Below, piece by piece: positions 9,014-16,476 of a stretch of DNA of 45,723 nucleotides (positions within the stretch are counted from its first letter, which is position 1; each line of letters begins with the position of its first letter). Below the pieces are notes generated by a model that saw nothing but the letters and a program-made list of their open reading frames with translations, did no database searches and was not told the origin of the DNA. Position numbers and translations under genes: made by a program. The stretch comes from Mycobacterium sp. GA-2829 (GTDB taxonomy: Bacteria > Actinomycetota > Actinomycetes > Mycobacteriales > Mycobacteriaceae), in NCBI RefSeq assembly GCF_001499965.1, contig NZ_LQIT01000042.1, forward strand, positions 1-45,723. The letters are read 5' to 3'.

Positions 9014-9211
9014 TCACTCCAGGCTGTCGCGCCGTTCGCCGATGAAGCGCAACAGTTCCGGGTCGGAGGAGACGAACCTGTCGACCTCCTCACCGCCGTC
9101 GCAGCGCAGCAACGCCACCGTGACCCGGTCCGGTGTTCGCGACAGGACCGTCCAGACGGCACCGCTGTCCTGCCAGCGTCGCAACTCCTCGACCAGATCT
9201 CGCTCGGACAT
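9014..9211 (-). CDS. Small conserved hypothetical protein (65 aa)
   Basis: A 65-residue charged protein, MSERDLVEEL then RRWQDSGAVWTVLSR, with a predicted beta core (DRVTVALLRCDGGEEVDRFV) and an acidic helical end. It has no signal peptide or membrane segment. Its stop lies 2 bp from that of the proteasome-like gene, in convergent orientation. I recall similar short proteins in mycobacteria but no function. Coding bias (high GC at third positions) and the compact fit between neighbours support it as a real gene. Confidence 0.7.
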   Translation of the reverse strand: MSERDLVEELRRWQDSGAVWTVLSRTPDRVTVALLRCDGGEEVDRFVSSDPELLRFIGERRDSLE

Positions 9212-9306
9212 GCCTCCACGATCCCAGTGCCGCTGTGCGGTACGCGCACAACACGCCGGACGGGTTGACCGGCCGACGGCCCGGTCAGGGGCATGATTGA
9301 CCGCTG

Positions 9307-10890
9307 ATGAAGCTCGCGACGGTGACCACCCGCCCGCCCGCCGGGGCGTCAGGCGCTCCCGCGCAGGGGCTCTCGCCCGACCATCTGTTGATCGCGGCGC
9401 TGGTCGACGAACACCTGGACCTCGCCCGCATCCGGGCCGCCTACGGCGACGATCCGCGGGTGCCGGTCAGCATCCTGCTCCTCGGTTACACGTCCGGGGT
9501 GTACTCGTCGCGGGAGATCGCCCGTAAGTGTGTGGATGACAACGATTTCCGATGGCTGGCTGCCGGGCAGAGACCCGATCGCCATGCGATCGCCGAATTC
9601 CGCACACGGCACCTCGCCGCGCTGACACCATTGTTCGTACAGGCGTTGGTGCTGTGCCAGGCCACGGGTGTCGCCCGGGTGGGACACGTCGTGCTCGACG
9701 GGGCGACCCGGGGTGCGCTCGCCGAAGACGTCCTGGCGATGCTGGCGGAGGCTGAACGCGCCGACGCGTTCGAAGCGGCGCCGCCGACCCCAACGGCCGC
9801 CCGACGGCCGACGCTGCACCGGGCGCTGCTCGGTGCGTTGCTGATGGTGCTGATGGTCGCGGGCACCTACACCGTGGCGGCGCACAAACGCGTCACGCTC
9901 ACCGTCGACGGCGAGTCGATGACGGTGTCCACGATGCGGTCACGGGTCGGCGATATTCTGCGGGACAACGGTTTCCGCGTCGGCGCGCACGACCAGGTCA
10001 GTCCGGCTGCCGACGCGGCCGTCGCGGATACCGTCGTGTTGCGGCGCGCGCGGCCGCTGCAGTTGTCCGTCGACGGGGGACCGGGCAGGCAGGTGTGGAC
10101 CACCGCCCTGACTGTCGAGGATGCGCTGAACCAGATGTCGCTGACCGAGGCCGCACCCGTCACCGCCTCCCGGACCGACCGGTTGCCGGTGGAGGGTATG
10201 GCGTTACCCGTGGTGACCCCCAAGCGGGTGCACCTCGATGACGGCGGTGTCCCGAGCGACCATCGCCTGGCGGCGGCCACTGTGGGGCAGTTCCTGGCCG
10301 CGGCGGGCGTACCGCTGCAGCAGAGCGACAGGGTGGAACCGGCCGCGTCCAGCCCGGTCCGTGAGGGCATGCGCATCGTGGTGACCCGCATCCGGGTGCA
10401 CCGGGAATCCGCGCGCCTGCCGCTGCCTGCGCCGCTGCGGCGCATCCACGATCCGGGCCTCAACATCAGCCGCAGCGTGGTCGACGATCCGGGCGCCCCG
10501 GGGGCACAGGACATCACCTTCGCGGTGTCCACGGTCAACGGCAGGGTGACGGGGCGGCAGGTGGTGGCCCGCGACGTGGTGGCCCCCGCTCGGCCGCAGG
10601 TACAGCGGGTCGGCGCGAAACCGGGCACGCAGGTGCCGCCCGTGCGGACCGCCGCCTGGGACGCGGTGGCGTCATGCGAATCCAGCGGCAACTGGGCCAT
10701 CAACACCGGCAACGGGTTCTACGGCGGGGTGCAGTTCAAGCAGAGCACCTGGGAGGCCTATGGCGGTCTGCGGTTCGCGCCGCGCGCCGACCTGGCCACC
10801 AGGGAGGAGCAGATCGCAGTCGCCGAGGCCACGCGCGCGGGACAGGGGTGGGGTGCATGGCCGGTGTGCAGTGCGCGGGTCAAGCGCTGA
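9307..10890 (+). CDS. Resuscitation-promoting factor (RpfB-like) with transposase-derived N-terminal domain
   Basis: A 527-residue fusion. Residues about 25-135 match the N-terminal domain of IS1182/DUF772-type transposases (GYTSGVYSSREIARKC, DDNDFRW, RPDRHAIAEFRTRH, VGHVVLDGATR). A Pro/Ala linker leads to one TM helix at 171-191. Outside the membrane follow DUF348 repeats (about 194-360), a G5 domain (about 363-430) and a C-terminal Rpf domain (450-527) with WDAVASCESSGNW. Catalytic Glu is 458 and the likely disulphide is Cys457-Cys521. Rpf proteins cleave peptidoglycan and aid exit from dormancy. Canonical rpfB sits with tatD and ksgA, absent here, so this is probably an extra Rpf. There is no lipobox. 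ATG 9307 lacks a strong ribosome site, so it may be leaderless. Confidence 0.92.
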   Translation: MKLATVTTRPPAGASGAPAQGLSPDHLLIAALVDEHLDLARIRAAYGDDPRVPVSILLLGYTSGVYSSREIARKCVDDNDFRWLAAGQRPDRHAIAEFRTRHLAALTPLFVQALVLCQATGVARVGHVVLDGATRGALAEDVLAMLAEAERADAFEAAPPTPTAARRPTLHRALLGALLMVLMVAGTYTVAAHKRVTLTVDGESMTVSTMRSRVGDILRDNGFRVGAHDQVSPAADAAVADTVVLRRARPLQLSVDGGPGRQVWTTALTVEDALNQMSLTEAAPVTASRTDRLPVEGMALPVVTPKRVHLDDGGVPSDHRLAAATVGQFLAAAGVPLQQSDRVEPAASSPVREGMRIVVTRIRVHRESARLPLPAPLRRIHDPGLNISRSVVDDPGAPGAQDITFAVSTVNGRVTGRQVVARDVVAPARPQVQRVGAKPGTQVPPVRTAAWDAVASCESSGNWAINTGNGFYGGVQFKQSTWEAYGGLRFAPRADLATREEQIAVAEATRAGQGWGAWPVCSARVKR

Positions 10891-10967
10891 TCCGGTTTTC
10901 GCGTTCCAACCGCCGCCGAGAGCCTATGCTGGCCCGCACGTGATCCCCGGAACCGACGGCGTCTCTC

Positions 10968-12530
10968 TTGGCCACTGAAACCCTGGCCGCCCTGGCCGGC
11001 AGCCTCCGCAAAGTCGTTGTGCTGGCAACAGTTTGCGTGATCGCCGCCGCGTGCGGTCACACCGCCGAGGATGTCTCCGCGCGCCTCCCGTCGACCCCGA
11101 GCCCGAGCGCGCCGCCCGCACCGCCACCGCCACTGCCACCGGCGCCTGCCGCCCTGGCCAGCCCCGCGATCACCGCCGACTTCACCGGGGTCTCCCGGCC
11201 GATCGAGGATGCGATCGCGGCCCGGCGGCTCCCGGGGGCGGTGCTGCTCGTCGGGCACGGCGGCCGGGTCGTCTTCCAGCGCGCCTACGGCGATCGCAGA
11301 CTCGCCGGCGAGCCGGGGCTCGACGGCAGGCCGGGCCCTGCCGAACCGATGACCGAGGACACGATCTTCGACCTGGCCTCCCTGACGAAGGTCCTCGTGA
11401 CGGCCGTGGCCGTCCTGCAGCTCTACGAGCAGGGCAGGGTCGGGGTCGACGACGCCGTGCAGGACTACCTCCCCGAGTTCAACCCGGCTCACGACCCGCA
11501 GCGCGCCACGGTGACGGTGCGGATGCTGCTCACCCACTTCTCGGGGGAGCCCCCCGACGTCAACCTCGACGATCCGTGGGGTCTGGCGCGGGCGGACAAG
11601 AAGGAGGGTCTCCATCGGGCGCTCACCGCGCCGCTGGAGGCCCCGCCCGGGACTGTCCTCCGGTACGCCGACATCAACTACATCCTGTTGGGCGAACTGA
11701 TCGAGCGGGTCACCGGCGAGCCGTTGGACGCCTACGCCGAGCGGAACATCTTCGCGCCGTTGGGGATGACGGACACCCGGTACCTGCCGCCCGCGCGGGC
11801 ATGCGGGCCGCACAGGTTCCGGGGCGCCGTGCTGCAGTGGGCGCCGGCCCCGAAATCCGGTGCGCCGGTCCGCTGTCCGGCGGACACATGGAACACCGAA
11901 CTGCTCGCGCGCATCGCGCCGACCGCCCACGACGACGAAGGGCGACGCGACCCGCGCACCAACCCGGACTGGGACCACCTGTTGCGCGGCGCGGTGCACG
12001 ACACGACCACGCGGCGCATGGGCGGCGTGGCCGGTCATGCCGGGGTGTTCTCCACCGCACGCGATGTGGGGACGTTCGCCCAGGCGCTGCTCGACCGGCT
12101 GGCGCACCGCCCGAGCGGATTCCCGCTCAGCACAACCACACTCGAGCTGATGACGACTCCACAGCAACCTGGCCGCACACCCGGGCAGGTCGACGCCGCC
12201 AATGCGGCCGCCGCGGTCGCGCCACCCAACACCCGGCATCCGCTGCTGGCGTCGAGCTATCCGGCGGTCCGTGGCCAGAATCTGCGCGGGCTCGGCTGGG
12301 ACATCGACACCGCGCAATCCCAACCGCGCGGCAAGGTCTTCCCCGTCGGGAGCTTCGGCCACACCGGTTTCACGGGAACGTCGGTGTGGCTCGATCCGGC
12401 GTCGGACACCTATGTGGTGTTGCTGGCCAACGCGATCCATCCACGGGGCAATTGGCCGATCTCGACACTGCGGGGTGAAGTGGCGACCGAGGTGGCCCGT
12501 GCCCTCGGTCTCGGACACGCGCCGCGCTGA
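10968..12530 (+). CDS. Serine hydrolase, beta-lactamase (class C/esterase) family, probable lipoprotein
   Basis: A 520-residue exported enzyme. After a signal-like helix comes IAAACGH, with Cys29 as a possible lipidation site though the lipobox is weak. A Pro/Ser-rich linker (41-64) precedes the beta-lactamase fold. SLTK provides the nucleophilic Ser and Lys, YADINY matches the Tyr motif, and GHTGFTGT is the C-terminal His-x-Gly strand. The family covers D-Ala-D-Ala carboxypeptidases, esterases and AmpC-like enzymes; the set of motifs does not decide between them. It starts at TTG 10968, which leaves a proper signal peptide; the same frame has no better upstream start. It lies 77 bp after the Rpf gene, so a role at the cell wall is likely but unproven. 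Confidence 0.88.
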   Translation: MATETLAALAGSLRKVVVLATVCVIAAACGHTAEDVSARLPSTPSPSAPPAPPPPLPPAPAALASPAITADFTGVSRPIEDAIAARRLPGAVLLVGHGGRVVFQRAYGDRRLAGEPGLDGRPGPAEPMTEDTIFDLASLTKVLVTAVAVLQLYEQGRVGVDDAVQDYLPEFNPAHDPQRATVTVRMLLTHFSGEPPDVNLDDPWGLARADKKEGLHRALTAPLEAPPGTVLRYADINYILLGELIERVTGEPLDAYAERNIFAPLGMTDTRYLPPARACGPHRFRGAVLQWAPAPKSGAPVRCPADTWNTELLARIAPTAHDDEGRRDPRTNPDWDHLLRGAVHDTTTRRMGGVAGHAGVFSTARDVGTFAQALLDRLAHRPSGFPLSTTTLELMTTPQQPGRTPGQVDAANAAAAVAPPNTRHPLLASSYPAVRGQNLRGLGWDIDTAQSQPRGKVFPVGSFGHTGFTGTSVWLDPASDTYVVLLANAIHPRGNWPISTLRGEVATEVARALGLGHAPR

Positions 12531-12536
12531 GCCGCA

Positions 12537-13337
12537 TCAGCCTCGAGGGAGGTCCCACTGCCCGAAGTCGGCGGCGAGCACCTCGTCCACGTCGACGCTG
12601 GTGCCGCCGAGGCGCACCCCGGGATTCGACGCGGTGACGACCACGGACTGGAAGAGCACCGCCCTGGACTCGCGCTCCCCACCAGACCAGGCTCTGGTCT
12701 GCCAGGCCCACCAGTGCCCCGGCGTGGTGGAGCGGCCGATCACCCCGTCCTCGATCGCCCAGGCGCACACCCGGTTGTGGCCGTAGACGCCGGTGCGCGC
12801 GACCCCGAGAACCGAGTTGATGCCGCGCAACCACTGCACCGCGACGCTGCCCCAGGTGTCCTGGTCGATGTCCTCGTCGATGCTGAAGAAGATCGGCGCC
12901 GAGGCCGGACCACCGGCGGCGCTGTGCCACCGCAGGGCAGTCTCGGCGTCGGCCACCCCGCCGTCGTATCCGCGGGTGAAGTCCGACGGGGTGGGCCATC
13001 CGGGCTTGCCGTACTGGTAGCAGCTGACGACGTGCAGACCGGCGGCGCGCAGCGCGTCCGCGTAGCCGCGGGTGACCGGTTTGAAGTCGAAGTCCGCACC
13101 GGGCCGCAACTCAGAGACGTAGACCAGCGCACCGTCGAAACCCGCCGCCCGGATCTCCTCCGGTGCGACCAGCCGATGGGTGAAATCGATCAACTGGAGG
13201 TCCGCGGCCGCCGCCGATCCTGCGGTCAGGGTCGCAACCGCCGGACCGGCCACGAGAAGAGCCGGGGCGGCCACGGCACAGGTGAGGACCTCGCGCCGGG
13301 AGACGGCACGACCGGACGGCCCCTGGGAAACGTGCAC
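12537..13337 (-). CDS. Tat-exported DUF1906 (glycoside-hydrolase-like TIM barrel) protein, Rv2525c-like
   Basis: A 266-residue protein. The N-terminus has a twin-arginine signal, VSRREVLTCAVAAPALLVAG, ending near AGSAAAAD. The mature part has the DUF1906 features RAAGFDGALVYVSE, VVSCYQYGKPGW, APIFFSIDED, ARTGVYGHN and a final FGQWDLPRG. Rv2525c of M. tuberculosis is, as I recall, a Tat substrate of the same fold with related ending. The family is a GH25-like TIM barrel thought to act on the cell wall, without a proven substrate. GTG 13337 is selected because it puts the signal at the N-terminus; the frame runs open to 13583 but that stretch is non-coding-like. Convergent with the beta-lactamase-fold gene. 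Confidence 0.87.
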   Translation of the reverse strand: MHVSQGPSGRAVSRREVLTCAVAAPALLVAGPAVATLTAGSAAAADLQLIDFTHRLVAPEEIRAAGFDGALVYVSELRPGADFDFKPVTRGYADALRAAGLHVVSCYQYGKPGWPTPSDFTRGYDGGVADAETALRWHSAAGGPASAPIFFSIDEDIDQDTWGSVAVQWLRGINSVLGVARTGVYGHNRVCAWAIEDGVIGRSTTPGHWWAWQTRAWSGGERESRAVLFQSVVVTASNPGVRLGGTSVDVDEVLAADFGQWDLPRG

Positions 13338-13504
13338 TGCGGAATGGTAACCACTTCCCGGCTGCGCCCGGGCCCTGTCGGCCGAGTCGACGAAAATCGT
13401 TGTGCTCCGGCGGATGTCACGGGACGTGGGCAACCGTGTGCCGGTCGCGACGACCGACCGGGGTTGCCAGAAACCCGAGAACGGTTCCTTCCGAAAACTT
13501 TCAC

Positions 13505-13537
13505 GTCGGAATCGCGACTCGTCACGCGAATTCCGAC
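13505..13537. promoter_or_regulatory. Inverted repeat between divergent DUF1906 and hemophore genes
   Basis: GTCGGAATCGCG (13505-13516) and CGCGAATTCCGAC (13525-13537) are complementary except for one extra base, with an 8-nt spacer. They lie 63 bp upstream of the hemophore start in the 263-bp divergent region 13338-13600. A TTGACT at 13569-13574 is a possible -35-like element for the hemophore gene. It could be an operator or a leader stem; nothing in the sequence distinguishes these. Confidence 0.4.
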
Positions 13538-13600
13538 CGTGTGCGTGCGCGTCATGGCTACGGTGTCCTTGACTCAACCGCACGGTGAAGGAGTCAACGC

Positions 13601-13975
13601 GTGTCCCACTCAGACCACGTCATCCGGAAGACGTTGACGATCATGGGAATCGGAGCGGTCCTGCTGGCCGGCTCGGCGTCCGCAACCGCTCAGCCCGCAC
13701 CGCCGCCACCAGGGTGTACGGCGGGAGACCTCGCACAGGTGTCCGGCGCGGTCGGTACGGCGATGGCGAACTACCTGTTCAGCCATCCGGACGTCAACAC
13801 CTTCTTCACCAGTCTGCGGGGCCTACCCAACGAAGAAGTCCGCGGCCGCGTCCAGGACTACATGACCGCCAATCGCCAGGTGGAGGCCGAGATCAACGGG
13901 ATCCGCCAGCCGCTGACCGATCTGCGGAACCGGTGTGACGCCCCCGCGCCGGCAGGCCCGCTCGGCCCGCCGTGA
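13601..13975 (+). CDS. Hemophore-related secreted haem-binding protein (Rv0203/Rv1174c family)
   Basis: A 124-residue protein with a Sec signal ending near ASATAQ (about 31), a Pro-rich segment, then a helical domain bounded by Cys39 and Cys112, which probably form a disulphide. The motif YLFSHPDVN places Tyr58 and His62 four residues apart, the spacing I recall for haem-contacting residues of Rv0203. Such proteins are thought to shuttle haem outside the cell. GTG 13601 is supported by AAGGAG at 13588-13593. A second copy of the same family lies at 27364. The next gene, 40 bp on, encodes another small secreted protein. No IdeR box is evident. Confidence 0.82.
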   Translation: MSHSDHVIRKTLTIMGIGAVLLAGSASATAQPAPPPPGCTAGDLAQVSGAVGTAMANYLFSHPDVNTFFTSLRGLPNEEVRGRVQDYMTANRQVEAEINGIRQPLTDLRNRCDAPAPAGPLGPP

Positions 13976-14015
13976 TGTGCATCCGCCGGCCGTTCTCGGT
14001 GAGGGGAGTGAAGCG

Positions 14016-14312
14016 ATGAGTCGAGGGATGCGAGCGATCAGACTGGCGGTGGCAGGCGCCTCGGCAAGTGCGGCCGTATTCGGCGTCGTCTCGGTGGTTC
14101 ATCCGCCGGGAGACGCGACGGCCGATGTGTGCGCCAGCGTCGGGCGCCGCGTCTCGGTCAGCGGGTGCGCGAACATCGCCGACGCGGTGGCGCCCTATGT
14201 GCCCCCGCCCGCCTACTACGCGCCGATGCCGTACGACCCACCACCGCCGCCGAACGCCACCGGATGCGTCAGCTACAACGGCAGATGGGTCAGCGCGGGC
14301 GGCTGCAACTAG
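14016..14312 (+). CDS. Small secreted protein with duplicated Cys motif (98 aa)
   Basis: A 98-residue exported protein: signal helix about 8-28, then two copies of a Cys-Ser-Arg-Val-Ser-Gly-Cys motif. Copy one is CASVGRRVSVSGCAN (Cys39, Cys51). Copy two is CVSYNGRWVSAGGCN (Cys84, Cys97), which forms the C-terminus. They are joined by a Pro/Tyr-rich linker (60-80). Each probably makes a disulphide-closed hairpin. ATG 14016 follows GAGGGGAG at 14001-14008. I do not recognise a named family. Linked to the hemophore gene, hinting at a shared extracellular role. Confidence 0.75.
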   Translation: MSRGMRAIRLAVAGASASAAVFGVVSVVHPPGDATADVCASVGRRVSVSGCANIADAVAPYVPPPAYYAPMPYDPPPPPNATGCVSYNGRWVSAGGCN

Positions 14313-14338
14313 GCCGGTCCACAACGGTCGACGGCGGC

Positions 14339-14827
14339 TCAACCGGCCGTGTGGACGATCAGGATGTCGACCTTGGCGCGCCGGGCGACATTCGCGGGTA
14401 CCGAGCCGAGTAGCCGGCCGGCAACCGTGTCGAGTCCCACATCGCCGACGACGAGCAGGTCGGCGTTCACCTCGTCGGCGAGTTTGATCAGTGCGTCGAC
14501 CGCCGCACCCACGATCGCTCGCTCCTCGATTCGCTGCGCGCCGACGGCTTTCGCCCGATCGTGGGCTTCCCGCAGGACCGCGTAGGTGGGAGCGCTGCCG
14601 TGCAACATGTAGCCCTCCCGGCCGAGGCTGTCGGAGCCGCTGCGGTCGGTGATCCCGTCCGGCGACGGGGGCCTCGACCAATGGCCCTTCTCGACGGCGG
14701 GGAAGTGCGCGCTGGCCAGGACCAGCCGGGCATTCTCCGCAAGGGCGACCTCGGCGGCCCGTTCGACCGCCCGCAGCGACGACGCCGAGCCGTCGGTCCC
14801 GACGACCACGGTCCGATACCCGTCCAT
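14339..14827 (-). CDS. Universal stress protein (UspA family)
   Basis: A 162-residue single-domain Usp. It starts MDGYRTVVVGTDGS, with the Asp of the beta1 nucleotide loop. The ATP-binding signature G-2x-G-9x-G-S is complete at GDVGLDTVAGRLLGS, followed by VDILIVH. This suggests an ATP-binding Usp, a class involved in hypoxia and persistence in mycobacteria. ATG 14827 is preceded by GGGAGG; the frame extends further upstream but lacks Usp features there. A DosR-like half site lies 41 bp upstream of the start. Confidence 0.9.
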   Translation of the reverse strand: MDGYRTVVVGTDGSASSLRAVERAAEVALAENARLVLASAHFPAVEKGHWSRPPSPDGITDRSGSDSLGREGYMLHGSAPTYAVLREAHDRAKAVGAQRIEERAIVGAAVDALIKLADEVNADLLVVGDVGLDTVAGRLLGSVPANVARRAKVDILIVHTAG

Positions 14828-14868
14828 ATCGCCTCCCGTCGCACGGCTGTGGACCACCTCGGCGCAAA

Positions 14869-14888
14869 AAGGGAGAAGCGGTCCCGAA
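14869..14888 (-). promoter_or_regulatory. Possible DosR (dormancy regulator) binding site
   Basis: On the minus strand this reads TTCGGGACCGCTTCTCCCTT. The left eight bases match the DosR half site TTSGGGAC exactly and the right side retains CCC, but the centre departs from the 20-bp consensus. It sits 41 bp upstream of the usp start, a sensible place for activation. Weak as a full palindrome, so only a candidate. Confidence 0.4.
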
Positions 14889-14960
14889 TCGGCGTCGCGT
14901 TTTCCGGTCATGCGACCCGAAGACGAGAAGGCGCTCGGATTTCCCGCGCCGGGGCGTGGA

Positions 14961-15146
14961 TCAATTCTCGATCGATCGATCTCCCAGTGGATGATCATTT
15001 TCGACCTTGAATTGTTCGAAGCGGTGCACCATGCGCTCGCTCAACCGGATGAGCGGGTCCTCGTGCCCACCGGGCATGGTGTACGCCAGCTTCCGCAGTT
15101 CGATGGCAAACCCGTATAGATCCCGGCTCAGTGATCCGGCATTCAT
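14961..15146 (-). CDS. Small hypothetical protein (61 aa)
   Basis: A 61-residue protein, MNAGSLSRDLYGFAIELRKL then AYTMPGGHEDPLIRLSERMV, ending in a charged segment. It is mostly helical, soluble and without Cys. The ATG at 15146 has GGGAGG placed about 8 nt upstream, one of the clearest ribosome sites in the window. That is why the longer open frame to 15314 is rejected. It precedes the Usp gene on the same strand (133-bp gap), so it may belong to the same stress response. No family recognised. Confidence 0.65.
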   Translation of the reverse strand: MNAGSLSRDLYGFAIELRKLAYTMPGGHEDPLIRLSERMVHRFEQFKVENDHPLGDRSIEN

Positions 15147-15189
15147 GAATTCGACCTCCCGGGAGGGGTATTTCCAAACGCAAAATAGT

Positions 15190-15223
15190 CGGCGGATTTT
15201 GATCTTGTGGAGATAATCCGCCG
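15190..15223 (-). promoter_or_regulatory. Perfect 9-bp hairpin upstream of the 61-aa gene
   Basis: CGGCGGATT (15190-15198) and AATCCGCCG (15215-15223) are perfectly complementary around a 16-nt loop. They lie in an AT-richer patch of the 269-bp gap 15147-15415. On the minus strand the stem is followed by ACTATTTTGC, a weak U-tract. It may therefore end the ybaK-like transcript or act as a leader element 43 nt before the small gene. Confidence 0.45.
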
Positions 15224-15415
15224 GCACCCGAGTTTCTCCCGACCACCCTCTGATGGGGAACCTTTTCATCCTGGCAAGATTCTGAGGATTCACCGGGTTG
15301 CGAATGCGCGCCATGAATGGCTGGGCATCCGCTCAACCATTCCGCGAATTGCCGCTGCGCGTAATTCCGGTGTTGGCGGGCGTGTTCTCGTTCGCCGGCC
15401 AATGCACTCGAAGCG

Positions 15416-15979
15416 CTACTCCGCCTTGGTGATCGGCAGCGCTTCGGCGTGCGGTCGGGCGGCGAGCCGGCCCGGTTCGGCGAGGATCTTGGACCCGCGC
15501 ACACCGCTACCGACGACGACGCGGGGCTGTTCGAGCACGAGTTCGTCGATGAGGATCGGCCAGCCCCCGGGCAGCCCGACGGGGGTGATGCCCCCGTACT
15601 CCATGCCGCTGAGTCCTACGGCGATGTCCATCGGCGCGAACGACGCCTTGCGCGCGTCGAGCCGCTTGCGCACGACGCCGTTGACGTCGGCGCGCGCGGT
15701 GGCCAGCACCAGGCACGCTGCGTACCAGACCCGGTCGGCGCGCTTGGCCTCCACGACCACGCAATTGGCCGAGTGCTCGAGGGCGATGCCGTAGTGCGCG
15801 CAGAATTCGGCGGTATCGGCCAGGTCGGGATCGATCGCGCTGACCCACAGCCCCCGCGGGCCGTGGCTCTCCACATTCCGCCGGACAGGCTCGGCCACGA
15901 GGTCGAGCGCGTCGGCGATCGGTGTGAACTCGAGGGCGCCCAGACGCTGCACGTCCCCGGCCCGGTCCCGCTCACTCAT
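15416..15979 (-). CDS. YbaK/EbsC-domain aminoacyl-tRNA deacylase-like protein
   Basis: A 187-residue soluble protein with the YbaK/aminoacyl-tRNA-editing fold. Visible features are ALEHSANCVVVEA, WYAACLVLATARADVNGVVR, DARKASFAPMDIAVGLSGME, YGGITPVGLP and the VVVGSGVRGSKI near the end. Members hydrolyse mischarged aminoacyl-tRNAs in trans. The usual catalytic Lys of YbaK may correspond to the Lys in RKRLDARKASF, but the assignment is not certain. ATG 15979 follows AGGGTGAT on the minus strand. Divergent from the next membrane protein gene, 27 bp away. Confidence 0.82.
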   Translation of the reverse strand: MSERDRAGDVQRLGALEFTPIADALDLVAEPVRRNVESHGPRGLWVSAIDPDLADTAEFCAHYGIALEHSANCVVVEAKRADRVWYAACLVLATARADVNGVVRKRLDARKASFAPMDIAVGLSGMEYGGITPVGLPGGWPILIDELVLEQPRVVVGSGVRGSKILAEPGRLAARPHAEALPITKAE

Positions 15980-16006
15980 GGCATCACCCTGACATACGCT
16001 CGCTGC

Positions 16007-16435
16007 GTGAACGCAGCCGCTGCGGTGGGGGTCGCCGCGATCTTCGTCTGGGTGGGCATGGTGGTCGCGATCTCGTTCCTCGAAGCACCGCTGAAGTTCC
16101 GGGCGCCCGGCGTGACGTTGCCGCTCGGACTCGGCATCGGACGGCTCGTGTTCCGTGCCCTCAACGGTGTCGAGGCGGTGCTCGCGGCCGCGGTGGTCGT
16201 GACGCTGCTGGTGCACCGACCGGGGATCGGCGTCATCGCCTCGGCCGCGGTCGCGATCGTGTGCCTGCTGGTGCAGGTGCTGGCCGTGCGTCCGCGGTTG
16301 AGCCGGCGGTCGGATGCGGTGCTCGCGGGTGCGGAGGGACCGCGCTCGCACGCGCACTTCTGGTACGTCGGTTTCGAGGTGGTCAAGCTGGTCGCGCTGA
16401 TCGTCGCCGGGGTGCTCCTGCTCACCACGGCGTAG
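16007..16435 (+). CDS. Four-helix membrane protein
   Basis: A 142-residue protein with four hydrophobic helices (about 3-26, 45-70, 74-95, 118-140) and a loop containing FLEAPLKFRAPGVTLP and HAHFWYVGFEVVK. It looks like the actinobacterial small membrane proteins with a heme/copper-like His loop (DUF4149-like), but I cannot confirm a family. GTG 16007 is the first start giving an N-terminal helix. Its stop codon lies inside the IdeR-like box of mbtK. Confidence 0.7.
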   Translation: MNAAAAVGVAAIFVWVGMVVAISFLEAPLKFRAPGVTLPLGLGIGRLVFRALNGVEAVLAAAVVVTLLVHRPGIGVIASAAVAIVCLLVQVLAVRPRLSRRSDAVLAGAEGPRSHAHFWYVGFEVVKLVALIVAGVLLLTTA

Positions 16436-16450
16436 GTAAACCTACCCTCA
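16432..16450 (+). promoter_or_regulatory. IdeR-like iron box upstream of mbtK
   Basis: GTAGGTAAACCTACCCTCA matches 15 of 19 positions of the IdeR consensus TWAGGTWAGSCTWACCTWA. It ends 26 bp before the mbtK start and overlaps the stop of the preceding membrane protein gene. IdeR with iron would repress mbtK from here. Confidence 0.65.
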
Positions 16451-16476
16451 GTCGCTCGGGTAGGCTCGTCGCTCAA

